A stretch of DNA of 64,000 nucleotides from NCBI RefSeq assembly GCF_001676055.1, contig NZ_LZEX01000034.1:186001-250000 (forward strand). Direction: 5' to 3'. A program made the position numbers and the translations under genes. The notes beneath the pieces were generated by a model. That model saw only the letters and a list, made by a program, of their open reading frames with translations, was not told where the DNA came from and ran no database searches. Position 1 is the first letter of the stretch; each line of letters begins with the position of its first letter. Positions 27,545-37,296 of this stretch are shown here, piece after piece. This stretch comes from Morganella psychrotolerans (GTDB taxonomy: Bacteria; Pseudomonadota; Gammaproteobacteria; Enterobacterales; Enterobacteriaceae).

Positions 27545-28379
27545 GATGCGTCTCCTGAGTCAGTAATGTTTCCAGCGCCTGCCTGTCCAGTACCGGTAAG
27601 TCCGTCCCGTAAGTCTGAGCGTCAGGACGGCAGGTCCATAACGTGCGGGTATAGGGATGCGTTGCCTGCGGCAGTTGTGCGGCGGGCAGTTCATCCACCT
27701 GTTGCCCCTGATACATTACCATCACGCGCTGACAGTGAGCGGCGACCAGCGGCAGGTCGTGGCTTATCAGCAGTAATCCCATCTGTCGTTCTTCACACTG
27801 ACGGACAATCAGCTCCAGTATTTGATGACGCAGCCGTGCATCAAGTGCTGAGGTAGGTTCATCAGCAATTAATACAGCGGGATTATTGATCAGGGCAATT
27901 GCAATCATGGCGCGCTGTCCCATTCCGCCGGAAAGTTGTCCCGGATAGCGGGAAAGGGCGGACTCTGCCAGCCCGGCTGCACGCGCCATATCATATACAC
28001 GGTCACGACGGTCGGCTTTTGACAGTCTCTGATGTCGCACCAGTGCTTCTTCAATCTGCTGATACAGGTTTTTTACCGGATTGAGGGCATAACGCGGATC
28101 CTGCATTATCATGGCGATATCATTACCACGCAGTGCCGCCCACTGTTTTTCACGCAGTGACAGCAGCGGGGTATTGCGAAATTCCAGCGTTTGCGCACTG
28201 ACCTTGCCGGGTTTGCGCACCAGTCCCATCAGTGTTCTCGCTGTCATGGATTTGCCGGAGCCGGATTCACCGACCAGCGCCAGCCGTTCCTGTCCCAGGC
28301 TGAATGAAACGCTGTTAACCACCCGCGCACGCGGGTAATCTACCGATAAATTATTGACCCGGATAAGTGGCTCAGTCAT
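27531..28379 (-). CDS. Peptide/nickel-type ABC transporter ATP-binding protein (first)
   Basis: A 282-residue ATPase of the DppD/NikD class, with Walker [11 protein letters not shown]-loop equivalent MQDPRYALNPV, signature LSGGMGQR (variant G for R) and Walker B LIADEPTSALD, followed by switch histidine ISHD. The ATG start overlaps the end of the upstream permease gene by 8 bases; the 11 additional upstream codons are inside the permease. It works with the other ATPase to energise import. Slightly shorter than OppD, without the usual zinc/cysteine tail. Confidence 0.9.
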   Translation of the reverse strand: MTEPLIRVNNLSVDYPRARVVNSVSFSLGQERLALVGESGSGKSMTARTLMGLVRKPGKVSAQTLEFRNTPLLSLREKQWAALRGNDIAMIMQDPRYALNPVKNLYQQIEEALVRHQRLSKADRRDRVYDMARAAGLAESALSRYPGQLSGGMGQRAMIAIALINNPAVLIADEPTSALDARLRHQILELIVRQCEERQMGLLLISHDLPLVAAHCQRVMVMYQGQQVDELPAAQLPQATHPYTRTLWTCRPDAQTYGTDLPVLDRQALETLLTQETHHAGE

Positions 28380-29196
28380 GTTCAGGCTCCATAATATCGC
28401 GTAAACCATCACCCAGAAGATTGAATGCCATCCCGGCAGTCAGAATAGCAGCACCGGGTATTGCCGCTATCCACCACTGGTCAAAGATAACCTGCATACC
28501 GTCTGCTATCATCGCTCCCCATTCCGCCATCGGCGGTTGTGCACCAAGTCCTAAGAACCCCAGACCGGCTGCCGCCAGGATGATAGTCGCAAGATCAAGC
28601 GCGAGCCGGACAATGGCTGAGGGCAGACAGAGCGGCAAAATGTGCCCCCATAACAGACGAAGACCGCGGATCCCCATCATTTCTGCACTGGCCAGATAAT
28701 CACTGTTGCGCAGATGACGGATTTCACTGCGCGCCTGGCGGGCATATGCAGGCCAGGAGGTGAGTGCGAGTGCCAGCGCGCCGTTTATCAGTCCCGGTCC
28801 CAGGATGGCGACAAAGGCAAAGGCGAGGATCAGGCGCGGCATCGACATCACAATATCGGTAAAGCGCATCAGAATGGTTTCAAGCCAGCGCCCGTAAAAT
28901 CCTGCCAGAATGCCGATCAGCAAACCGGCGGGCAGAGTGATGACGGCAACCAGGGCGACCAGACCAAACATCGGGCGGGCGCCGTAAATCAGGCGTGAGA
29001 GAATATCCCGTCCGTAGCTGTCAGTACCGAGCCAGTGTTGTGCATCCGGCGCCAACAGGCGCTGTGCCGGGTTTTGCAGCACCGGATCAAACGGCGCAAG
29101 GCCCGGGGCAAACAGAGCAACCAGCAGGAGAAAAAGAATTATCAGCGTGCCGGTCAGAGCAGAAGGTGACCGGCGGATTTTCGGCAGCAATGTCAT
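28372..29196 (-). CDS. Peptide/nickel-type ABC transporter permease (DppC-like)
   Basis: A 274-residue inner-membrane permease with about six membrane helices. It opens with the OppC-type N-terminal region, then GTDSYGRDILSRLIYGAR, and carries the EAA loop SAEMMGIRGLRLLWGHILP that contacts the ATPases. It overlaps the upstream permease by four bases and the downstream ATPase by eight, so translation is coupled across the operon. Confidence 0.9.
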   Translation of the reverse strand: MTLLPKIRRSPSALTGTLIILFLLLVALFAPGLAPFDPVLQNPAQRLLAPDAQHWLGTDSYGRDILSRLIYGARPMFGLVALVAVITLPAGLLIGILAGFYGRWLETILMRFTDIVMSMPRLILAFAFVAILGPGLINGALALALTSWPAYARQARSEIRHLRNSDYLASAEMMGIRGLRLLWGHILPLCLPSAIVRLALDLATIILAAAGLGFLGLGAQPPMAEWGAMIADGMQVIFDQWWIAAIPGAAILTAGMAFNLLGDGLRDIMEPEHD

Positions 29197-30239
29197 AATG
29201 TCACCCGCGGATCAGTTAAGCGCACAATCATATCAGTCACATTATTGATAAAAATGAAGCAGATCCCGATAACCAGTGTGCCGCCCATGACGGCGGTGGT
29301 ATCTCCGGCAAACAGGGCGGCGGTGAGATAGCGTCCGATACCGGGCCAGGAGAAAACGGTTTCGGTCAGTACTGCTCCTTCCAGCATCCCGGTGTACGCC
29401 AGCGCGACTACCGTTATCAGTGTGCCGCGGATATTGGGCAGCACATGGCGGAACAGAACCTGCATATCCGTATTTCCTTTAGCTCGCGCTAAAGTGACAT
29501 ATTCTTTGTTCATTTCACTCAGACATGCGGCACGGGTCAGCCGGGTTATCCCGGCAAGACAGAAATAGGCAAGCAGCGACACAGGTAAAATCAGATGTGC
29601 AACCGCATTGGTAAATGCTCCCGGCTCGCCGGAAAGCCAGGTATCAATCAGTACAAATCCGGTTTTTGCCTCAATCGTATATTGATAGATATCATCCAGC
29701 CTCCCGGGGCCGGGACTCCATTGCAGCGTGGCATAAAATAGCAGCAGCATCAGTAGTCCCAGCCAGAAGACAGGAACCGAGTTGCCGAGAAGTGTCAGGG
29801 TGCGGATGATAAAATCAAGCGGTGAGCCGGCATAGCGGGCACACAACACACCGCACAAAATACCGAGCGATGACCCCGCTACCAGTGCAAGGGTTGCCAG
29901 TTCAATTGTGGCGGGCAGGGTAGTCAGTACACCGTTGAGTACAGGCTGCCCCATAGAGGACGCCATACCGAGATCCCCGTGCAGCAATCTGCCCAGATAA
30001 TGCCAAAACTGAATATACACCGGCTGATCCAGTCCCAGCTCCAGTTTTACCTGCTGATAAGTTTCGTGGCTGGCGTGATCGCCGACAATCTGCAGCACCC
30101 GGTCAACCGGGGAGAGCGCTGACAGCGCGAAGGTGATGATCAGCAGCCCGAGCAGTGTCAATGCCAGCGTAAAAATACTCTGAACAGTGACACGCAGGAT
30201 ATGGCGCAGCATCGTGGCGGAAGGCGAAGAGTCAGACAT
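29193..30239 (-). CDS. Peptide/nickel-type ABC transporter permease (DppB-like)
   Basis: A 348-residue permease with an N-terminal helix, a periplasmic loop ending in LHGDLGMASSMGQPV, and further membrane helices with the EAA loop LARAKGNTDMQVLFRHVLPN. It carries the usual B-component end (GICFIFINNVTDMIVRLTDPRV). I chose the ATG with AGGA upstream; the 24 extra codons before it lie in the gap after the binding protein gene. It pairs with the DppC-like subunit. Confidence 0.9.
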   Translation of the reverse strand: MSDSSPSATMLRHILRVTVQSIFTLALTLLGLLIITFALSALSPVDRVLQIVGDHASHETYQQVKLELGLDQPVYIQFWHYLGRLLHGDLGMASSMGQPVLNGVLTTLPATIELATLALVAGSSLGILCGVLCARYAGSPLDFIIRTLTLLGNSVPVFWLGLLMLLLFYATLQWSPGPGRLDDIYQYTIEAKTGFVLIDTWLSGEPGAFTNAVAHLILPVSLLAYFCLAGITRLTRAACLSEMNKEYVTLARAKGNTDMQVLFRHVLPNIRGTLITVVALAYTGMLEGAVLTETVFSWPGIGRYLTAALFAGDTTAVMGGTLVIGICFIFINNVTDMIVRLTDPRVTL

Positions 30240-30320
30240 ACAGCTATTCCTGAATAAAACAAAAGACAATAGCCCCACAGGTGATCCCTGCAGGGCTGTA
30301 ACCGTATTCATTCAAATAGG

Positions 30321-31889
30321 TTATTTGGTGACTCTGTCGTAATACACCATATCCGCATTCAGTCCCTGCTGATAGCCTTTGACATTATCACGCAGAACAA
30401 CCTGGTTTTGCCCCTGAGCCATAAACACATATGGTGAACTGCGCTGTAACTCTTCCTGCATCGCGGCATACATCTGTGTGCGTTTGGCTTTATCAGGCTC
30501 TGCCACCGCTTTCAGTGTGGTTTCTGACAGCGCGGGAATATCCCAGCCGTTCAGCCATGCGACAGTGCTGCTTTTGCCGTCATTAAAGGCGAAGGCGCTG
30601 GCGTTTGAGTGGGCATCAAAATAGTCCGGGATCCAGAAACGGACCGCCGCCTGATGTGAACGCGCCCGCACCCGTGAATACACCTGGCTGCCTGCCGCAG
30701 GCAGAAGTTCCACGCGGATCCCGCCTTGTGCAAAACTTGCCTGAAGTGACTGCGCGATAGTGATATATGGTGGTTTGTTCTCTACATCAAGCGTGAAATG
30801 TGCATCTTGAATACCGGCTTTTTCCAGTATGGCTTTTGCTTTGACGGGATCAAATTTATACGGATTATTGGTCAGCGTGCCGGGTAAACCGACCGGCAGG
30901 AAGCTCTGATGAATAAAATACTGACCTTTCAATAAATCCTTGGTAATACCTTCATAATCAACCAAATAACGTGCTGCTTCCCACAATGCAGGGTTTTTCA
31001 GCAGCGGATTGGCACTGTTTCCGGTATTGAATGCCAGGTAATCCTGCTCGGCGGACGGAATATTTTCCACTCTGATCCCGGCGGTATTTTTCAGTGCCGC
31101 AGTCTGGTCTGCGCCCAGTTCGCGGGCAATATCCGCATCTCCCTGCTGAATAAGCAGACGGCGCGATGCCGGGTCTGGTACGTTTTTAATAATAATGGAG
31201 GCAATTTTTGCTTCACCGGTGGAAACATGCGGGTTAGCTGCCATCACAATAGCCTGATTCGGCTGATAAACTTTAAGTAAGTATGCACCGCTGCCGGCGG
31301 AATGCATTTTCAGCCAGGCATTACCGAAATCATTATTTTTAATATTTGGTGTCACTAATTTTTCATCAACAACGGAGGCAATCGGCGTGGATAATAAATT
31401 AAGCGCCACATCCGGGCTGATATCCGCACTCCATTTAATTTTCAGAGTACGATCGCCGGTTTTTTCAAATTGCTGTGCAATATTGTCTTTATCCCAGCCG
31501 AGAATATTGAGAATAAAGGCCGGTGATTTATTCATTATCACTGCGCGCTGATAAGAGAAAATAATATCTTCAGGGCGCACCGGGTTACCGGAAGCAAATT
31601 GTGCATTTTCTTTAATACGGACAGTCAGCGTTTTATTTGCAGCGTCAGCCTGCCAGTCTTCTAATAAGATGGCATCAAGTTGTGCCGGATTATCCCGGTT
31701 TGGCTGCACAATACGCTGGTAGAAACTCGGGACCGTCTGAATACTGGAAAGCTCATTGCTTTCGGCGGGGTCGAGGCTGACAATATCATCCAGGCCCTGA
31801 ACAACAATAAGCGTACCCGGTGGTGTTGCGGCGAATGCGGAGGCTGAAAAGAGCAGAGCCAATGACACTGACAGTGTTGTTTTTCTCAT
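30321..31889 (-). CDS. Peptide/nickel-type ABC transporter substrate-binding protein
   Basis: A 522-residue periplasmic binding protein (SBP_bac_5 family) with a clear signal peptide (MRKTTLSVSLALLFSASAFAA). The mature part starts GTLIVVQGLDDIVSLDPAES, and includes the conserved GAYLLK and YLAFNT segments. It leads a five-gene operon SBP-permease-permease-ATPase-ATPase. Peptides, nickel chelates or other small ligands are possible; the sequence does not decide. I use the ATG with AGGGGA upstream because the longer reading starts inside an ERIC element. An ERIC half-element and a full ERIC sit in its promoter. Confidence 0.9.
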   Translation of the reverse strand: MRKTTLSVSLALLFSASAFAATPPGTLIVVQGLDDIVSLDPAESNELSSIQTVPSFYQRIVQPNRDNPAQLDAILLEDWQADAANKTLTVRIKENAQFASGNPVRPEDIIFSYQRAVIMNKSPAFILNILGWDKDNIAQQFEKTGDRTLKIKWSADISPDVALNLLSTPIASVVDEKLVTPNIKNNDFGNAWLKMHSAGSGAYLLKVYQPNQAIVMAANPHVSTGEAKIASIIIKNVPDPASRRLLIQQGDADIARELGADQTAALKNTAGIRVENIPSAEQDYLAFNTGNSANPLLKNPALWEAARYLVDYEGITKDLLKGQYFIHQSFLPVGLPGTLTNNPYKFDPVKAKAILEKAGIQDAHFTLDVENKPPYITIAQSLQASFAQGGIRVELLPAAGSQVYSRVRARSHQAAVRFWIPDYFDAHSNASAFAFNDGKSSTVAWLNGWDIPALSETTLKAVAEPDKAKRTQMYAAMQEELQRSSPYVFMAQGQNQVVLRDNVKGYQQGLNADMVYYDRVTK

Positions 31890-31916
31890 GGTGCTTCCCC
31901 TGAATGACGTTGGGTA

Positions 31917-32041
31917 TATACCCTTATTCATTCAAACTGCAGGTTCGTTGGCTGCTGTCAGCCAGCCGGGTCACATACTTGTGTATGCTCCCCGTCTGTC
32001 TTCCCTTGCCGCCTGCCTGCATTTTGAATGACGCTGGGTAT
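31917..32041. repeat. ERIC element upstream of the ABC operon
   Basis: A 125-bp imperfect palindrome from TATACCCTTATTCATTC to TGACGCTGGGTAT, with the ERIC core of GTCACATACTTGTGTATGCTCC. A 20-base piece of another ERIC right end (CTGAATGACGTTGGGTATA) abuts it at 31901-31919, so two insertions have occurred at this place. Confidence 0.9.
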
Positions 32042-32765
32042 CTGTTTTAATAATGACACGTTAGAAAAAATCACCGGAATTTGCAAAGTCTGTTACGGAC
32101 TTGTTTATAACTATTCGTTATAGATATTGTTAATGATAGTCCGTCATTTCAATTACGGTAGCCCGGAAGATAAAAACAGGTATAAAACTGTATTGATATA
32201 ACAACAAGTTATCAGTACATAAGAAATAATGATAAAAATGCGGCGGTATTTTGGCAGTGAAATGAAGCCATACAGTTTATTGGCTTTCGGGTATAACAGA
32301 TAAAGTGCTCAAATAAACACCGTCGACCGGTTTTATACCGGAAAGGATATTTATACAATTAGTTCTTTGATTTTGAACCGGAAATTACGTTTTACTTTTT
32401 TTATTTACAGTTGTGTTTTAACTGATTATTAATATTTAATTGGTCAAAATTGTGATGCATGTAGGTTTTTGCACTGGTTAAATTGCTTTTTGTTAATTAA
32501 ATGTTTATTTTTCTATTTAGGGGAAAGCGATTTCCCCGTAGTGTGAGGGGAAATAATTATCTTTTGATTTTGCCGGTGCTTTTCGCATTGACAGGGGTAT
32601 TTACAAACAAAAACAGTCCCCGGGCTTAAAAATCACGGTCAGAGGTAAGAAATGGCCGGGCAGAATAAACAGACCCCATTTTTGACTACACTTATAAATA
32701 ACGCATTTGCGGTGCTTCAATCACGTTGTTTGTTTAATTGGTGTTATTCAGACCGGGACGGAAAA
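32042..32765. other. Long intergenic region before the first oppA
   Basis: About 720 bases, strongly AT-rich, between divergent transporter operons. No ORF, RNA or structured element could be defined. It presumably contains promoters for the minus-strand ABC operon and for oppA, with a long leader on the oppA side. A possible 5' extension of oppA from 32652 was rejected. Confidence 0.45.
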
Positions 32766-34397
32766 ATGAAGAAAAACATTATTGCTGTTTCCCTCACACC
32801 CGCACTGTTGCTGAGTGTTTTCGCATATTCTGCATCAGCGGCACAGGTGCCTGCCGGAACAAAACTGGCGGCAAAACAAGAGATTGTTATTAATAACGGT
32901 AGTGAACCGGTATCACTGGATCCGCATAAAGTGGAAGGTGTCCCGGAGTCCAATATTATTCTTAACCTGCTGGAAGGTTTGGTTTCCACGGATGCGGACG
33001 GAAAAATTGTGCCGGGTGTGGCACAGAGCTGGTCATCACCGGATAACCGGACCTGGACATTTATATTATATCCGGATGCAAAATGGAGTGACGGCTCACC
33101 TGTCACCGCGAATGATTTTGTCTACAGCTGGCGGCGGCTGGTGGATCCGAAAACTGCGTCGCCTTACGGCAGTTATCTGCATTATGCCTATGTCGAAAAT
33201 GTGGATGAGATCCTCAAAGGTACAAAATCACCGGATACACTCGGTGTGAAAGCATTGGATGACCACACTTTACAGGTGCAGCTTACGCAACCTGTGCCGT
33301 ATTTTGTGGATATGCTAAGCCATACGGCACTAAAACCGGTGCCCAAGGGCGCTATTGAGCAGTTTGGCGATAAATGGACGGCAGTCGGGAAATTTACCGG
33401 CAACGGTGCGTATACCCTGTCGTCATGGAATGTCAATGAGCGCCTGGTCCTGAAACGCAATCCGGAATACCGCAATGATAAAGAAACCGTGATTGAGCAG
33501 GCGACCTTTTTGCCTCTGCAATCAGAAACCAGTGATATTAACCGCTATCGTGCCGGAGAGATTGATATCACTAACAGCGCGGTTCCGCCGGTCTTATTCA
33601 GTAAGCTGAAAAAAGAGATCCCGGCAGAGGTGCGTATTTCCCCTTATCTGTGCACGTTTTATTACGAAATCAATAATTCAGCCGCCCCTTTTACCGATCC
33701 GCGTGTCCGGGAAGCCGTTAAACTGGGTATTGATCGCGATATCATTGCCAATAAAATTATGGGCCAGGGGCAGATCCCTGCATATGGTTTTACACCGCAC
33801 TATATTAACGGCGGGAACTTTACCACCCCGGAATGGGCATCCCTGACACAGGCCCAGCGTAATGAAAAGGGACGGAAATTGCTGGAAGAGGCCGGTTTCA
33901 GTGAAAAAAGCCCTCTGACCTTCGAATTGCTCTATAACACGTCTGATCAGAACAAACAGCAGGCAATTGCTGCCGCATCCATGTGGAATAAAAACCTCGG
34001 AGTGAATGTGGTACTGAAAAATCAGGAATGGAAAACATCGAATCAAAACCGTCACGAGGGTAACTATCAGGTCGCGCGGGCAACCTGGTGCGCGGATTAC
34101 AATGAACCTTCCTCGTTTTTGAATATTTTCCTGTCAGACAGCAGTAATAACACCAGTTTCTATCGTAATGCCACTTTTGACAGCGCAATGCAGCGTGCAT
34201 TACTGGCAACCGATGAAAAAACGCGCCAATCCGCTTATCAACAGGCAGAAATGCAGTTAGATCAGGACTCTGCATTGATCCCAATCTATTATCGTGTGAG
34301 TGTACGGTTGATAAAACCAGCAGTTGGCGGGTTTACCGGTAATGACCCGCTTGATTATATGGATATTAAGCGCTTATATATGGTAGAAACGTATTAA
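32766..34397 (+). CDS. oppA: Oligopeptide-binding protein OppA, first copy
   Basis: A 543-residue periplasmic SBP_bac_5 protein with signal peptide (about residues 1-24). Motifs shared with OppA: NNGSEPVSLDPHKVEGVPESN, DFVYSWRRLVDPKTASPYGSY, and the C-terminal WCADYNEPSSFLNIF. It binds peptides of two to five residues for import by OppBCDF, also used in murein-peptide recycling. The ATG choice rests on the signal peptide starting there. A second oppA follows 123 bases downstream, and the two copies have clearly diverged. This one is intact. Confidence 0.93.
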   Translation: MKKNIIAVSLTPALLLSVFAYSASAAQVPAGTKLAAKQEIVINNGSEPVSLDPHKVEGVPESNIILNLLEGLVSTDADGKIVPGVAQSWSSPDNRTWTFILYPDAKWSDGSPVTANDFVYSWRRLVDPKTASPYGSYLHYAYVENVDEILKGTKSPDTLGVKALDDHTLQVQLTQPVPYFVDMLSHTALKPVPKGAIEQFGDKWTAVGKFTGNGAYTLSSWNVNERLVLKRNPEYRNDKETVIEQATFLPLQSETSDINRYRAGEIDITNSAVPPVLFSKLKKEIPAEVRISPYLCTFYYEINNSAAPFTDPRVREAVKLGIDRDIIANKIMGQGQIPAYGFTPHYINGGNFTTPEWASLTQAQRNEKGRKLLEEAGFSEKSPLTFELLYNTSDQNKQQAIAAASMWNKNLGVNVVLKNQEWKTSNQNRHEGNYQVARATWCADYNEPSSFLNIFLSDSSNNTSFYRNATFDSAMQRALLATDEKTRQSAYQQAEMQLDQDSALIPIYYRVSVRLIKPAVGGFTGNDPLDYMDIKRLYMVETY

Positions 34398-34470
34398 TAA
34401 TAAAAATTTGCACACTGATAAAGTAGTGCGAAAACAATAAAGGCATGAGTAATAAAAAATAAGTGCCTGA

Positions 34471-34500
34471 AAAACACGCAACAAACGCAAAACACATTCG
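34471..34500 (+). promoter_or_regulatory. CA-rich leader element, candidate GcvB target
   Basis: The leader of the second oppA contains an A/C-rich run with ACACGCAACAAACGC and AAACACA units just ahead of the ribosome site (GGGGAG). In E. coli and Salmonella the GU-rich R1 region of the small RNA GcvB represses oppA by pairing to such a CA-rich element. No GcvB gene is in this window. Confidence 0.4.
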
Positions 34501-34520
34501 TCAATGGGGAGTTATGTAAG

Positions 34521-36160
34521 ATGGTAAAGCTGACAAAGAAGAGTTTATTAACACTAAGTGTGATTAGTGCGCTGGGAATGGGGTTGGGGACTCAGGCGTT
34601 TGCGGCGGAAGTTCCGGCAGGCGTTCAGCTGGCTGAGAAACAGGATTTGGTCCGTAATAACGGTTCCGAGCCTCAGTCACTTGATCCGCATAAAGTGGAA
34701 GGCGTTCCGGAAGCTAATATTATCCGTGACCTGATGGAAGGTATCACACTTGAAAGTCCGGACGGTACAGTGTTACCCGGGTCCGCGACATCCTGGGAAA
34801 ATAAAGATTTTAAAGTGTGGACGTTTAAAATCCGGGAAGATGCAAAATGGTCAAACGGTGATCCGGTTACTGCACAGGATTTTGTTTACAGCTGGCGTCG
34901 TTTAGCTGATCCGAATACCGCGTCGCCGTACGCCAGTTATTTGCAGTATGCCCATATTGCGAATATCGATGATGTTATCGCCGGGAAAAAGAAACCGGAA
35001 GAACTCGGTATTAAAGCGCTGGATGATAAAACATTAGAAATTACCCTGACAGAAGAAGTGCCGTATATTCCGAAACTGCTGGCGCATAACTCTATGTCAC
35101 CGGTGCATCCTGCTTCTGTGGAAAAATTCGGTGATAAATGGACGCAGCCGGGAAATTATGTCAGTAACGGCGCGTACAAACTGAAAAACTGGGTAGTAAA
35201 CGAAAAAATTGAGCTGGAGCGTAACCCGAATTACTGGGATAACAAAAAAACCGTTATTAATAATATCCGCTTCCTGCCTATTTCGTCAGAAGTCACAGAT
35301 GTAAACCGCTACCGCAGCGGTGAAATCGACATGACGTATAATAACCTGCCGATTGAATTGTTCCAGAAACTGAAAAAAGAGATCCCGGATGAATTACGTA
35401 TTTCACCGTATATGTGTACCTATTACTATGAAATAAATAATGAAAAAGCGCCGTTTAATAATCCGAAAGTCCGTGAGGCTCTGAAACTCGGTTTAGATCG
35501 AGATATCATGGTGAATAAAGTGAAAGCACAGGGCGATACCCCGGCTTATGGTTTCACACCGCCGTTTACCGATGGTATGTCTGCGAAAGAGCCGGAGTGG
35601 TTCTCCGGAATGACTCAGGCACAGCGTAATGAAAAAGCACGCAAATTGCTGGAAGAAGCGGGCTACACCAAAGATAATCCGCTGAAATTCAATCTGCTGT
35701 ATAACACGTCTGATCTGCATAAAAAAATGGCGATTGCCGCCGCATCTATCTGGAAGAAAAACATCGGTGTTGATGTGCAGCTGGAAAATCAGGAGTGGAA
35801 AACATTCCTCGATACCCGTCATCAGGCACGTATGATATTGCCCGTGCCGGCTGGTGTGCAGATTATAATGAGCCTTCATCCTTCCTGAATATGATGCTCT
35901 CCTACAGCAGCAGTAATACCCCGCATTATAAAAACACAGATTTTGATAAGCTGATGAAACAGTCTCTTCAGGTGAAAACCGATGAAGAGCGCGCGAAAAT
36001 CTACCAGCAGGCTGAAACCGTGCTGGATAACGATTCCGCCATTGTGCCTGTCTATTACTATGTCAGTACCCGTTTAGTGAAACCGTACGTGGGGGGATAC
36101 AGCGGAAAAGATCCGTTAGATCACCTTCATACAAAAGATCTCTATCTGATGAAAAAATAA
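34521..36160 (+). pseudogene. oppA: Oligopeptide-binding protein OppA, second copy, frameshifted
   Basis: It starts with a signal peptide and the same NNGSEPQSLDPHKVEGVPEAN motif as the first copy. The reading frame is lost after TRHQ (about residue 435) near 35825, where two G stand in place of an expected three (CAG-GGC-ACG). Adding one G restores GTYDIARAGWCADYNEPSSFLN and an open frame to the end, 546 residues in total (E. coli OppA 543). It lies directly upstream of oppB, so it is probably the main oppA of the operon. Either a sequencing error or a real loss buffered by the first copy. Confidence 0.9.
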
Positions 36161-36170
36161 TAAAGACGGT

Positions 36171-36194
36171 TGGCGGCCTCCCCGGAGGCTGCCT
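36171..36194 (+). terminator. Stem-loop between oppA and oppB
   Basis: GGCGGCCTCC pairs with GGAGGCTGCC with almost no loop, just after the oppA stop. Without a T-run it is more likely an mRNA stabiliser or attenuator that keeps oppA expression above the permease genes. An ERIC follows at once. Confidence 0.5.
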
Positions 36195-36197
36195 GTG

Positions 36198-36322
36198 TAT
36201 ACCCAACGTCATTCAGGATGCAGGCAGGCGGCAAACTCCGACCTATGGGGAGCATACATAAGTATGTGACCCGTCGGGTATCGTTCCGCCAACGACCCTG
36301 CAGTCTGAATGAATAAGGGTAT
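36198..36322. repeat. ERIC element inside the opp operon
   Basis: Full-length copy in the reverse orientation relative to the one at 31917, with TATACCCAACGTCATTC at one end and GAATGAATAAGGGTAT at the other and a core GGGAGCATACATAAGTATGTGACC. Located between oppA and oppB, it will be part of the operon transcript and form a long hairpin. Confidence 0.9.
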
Positions 36323-36361
36323 GTATGTACCCCGGGAGCGGGTACTGTATAGGAACGGGCA

Positions 36362-37282
36362 ATGTTTAAGTTTATTCTTCGCCGTATACTCGAGGCGATC
36401 CCGACACTGTTTGTGTTGATTACCATCTCTTTCTTTATGATGCGTCTGGCACCGGGCAGTCCTTTTACCGGTGAGCGCAAATTACCACCGGAAGTGATGG
36501 CCAATATTGAAGCAAAATATCACCTGAATGATCCCATCCATGTTCAGTATTTTGATTATTTAGTCCAGTTATCGAAAGGGGATTTCGGACCCTCATTCAA
36601 ATATAAAGATTACTCTGTGAATGATTTAGTGGCGACGGCATTTCCGGTCTCCGCCAAACTCGGCTTAGCGGCGTTTATACTCGCATTGATCACGGGGGTG
36701 AGCGCAGGGGTTATTGCCGCGCTGAATCAGAATACCCGGTGGGATTATACGGTTATGGGTTTTGCCATGACCGGTGTTGTGATCCCGAGTTTTGTGGTGG
36801 CGCCATTGCTGGTTCTTATTTTTGCTATCCACCTTCACTGGCTGCCGGGCGGCGGCTGGAACGGCGGACAATTCACTAATATGATCCTGCCGATGGTCGC
36901 GCTTTCGCTCGCCTATATCGCCAGTATCTCCCGTATTATGCGCAGTTCAATGATTGAAGTGATGCACTCCAACTTTATCCGTACCGCACGGGCAAAGGGG
37001 CTGCCGATGCGTAAAATCGTCTGGCGGCATGCGTTGCGTCCGGCGCTGTTACCGGTTGTTTCCTTTATGGGACCGGCGTTTGTGGGGATTATCACCGGCT
37101 CGATGGTCATTGAGACGATTTTCGGTTTACCGGGTGTCGGGCAGTTATTTGTGAACGGTGCACTTAACCGTGACTATTCACTGGTACTGAGCCTGACTAT
37201 CCTTGTCGGGGCGCTGACTATCGCCTTTAACTGTATCGTTGATGTGCTGTATGCCGTTATCGATCCGAAAATCCGCTATTAA
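36362..37282 (+). CDS. oppB: Oligopeptide ABC transporter permease OppB
   Basis: A 306-residue inner-membrane permease with six helices, same length as E. coli OppB. Visible: LRRILEAIPTLFVLITISFFMMRLAPGSPF start, EAA loop ARAKGLPMRKIVWRHALRPALLP, and C-terminal VDVLYAVIDPKIRY. It pairs with OppC to form the pore for oligopeptides. Fifteen bases separate it from oppC. Confidence 0.97.
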   Translation: MFKFILRRILEAIPTLFVLITISFFMMRLAPGSPFTGERKLPPEVMANIEAKYHLNDPIHVQYFDYLVQLSKGDFGPSFKYKDYSVNDLVATAFPVSAKLGLAAFILALITGVSAGVIAALNQNTRWDYTVMGFAMTGVVIPSFVVAPLLVLIFAIHLHWLPGGGWNGGQFTNMILPMVALSLAYIASISRIMRSSMIEVMHSNFIRTARAKGLPMRKIVWRHALRPALLPVVSFMGPAFVGIITGSMVIETIFGLPGVGQLFVNGALNRDYSLVLSLTILVGALTIAFNCIVDVLYAVIDPKIRY

Positions 37283-37296
37283 TTCCGGAGCACGCT

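Noticed and set aside
31917-32041. ERIC copies considered as insertion sequences
   Set aside because: They are about 125 bp, non-coding, fully palindromic, and match the known ERIC ends and core; no transposase.
32652-32765. N-terminal extension of the first oppA
   Set aside because: It would place 38 polar residues before a clear signal peptide; the ATG at the signal peptide is preferred.
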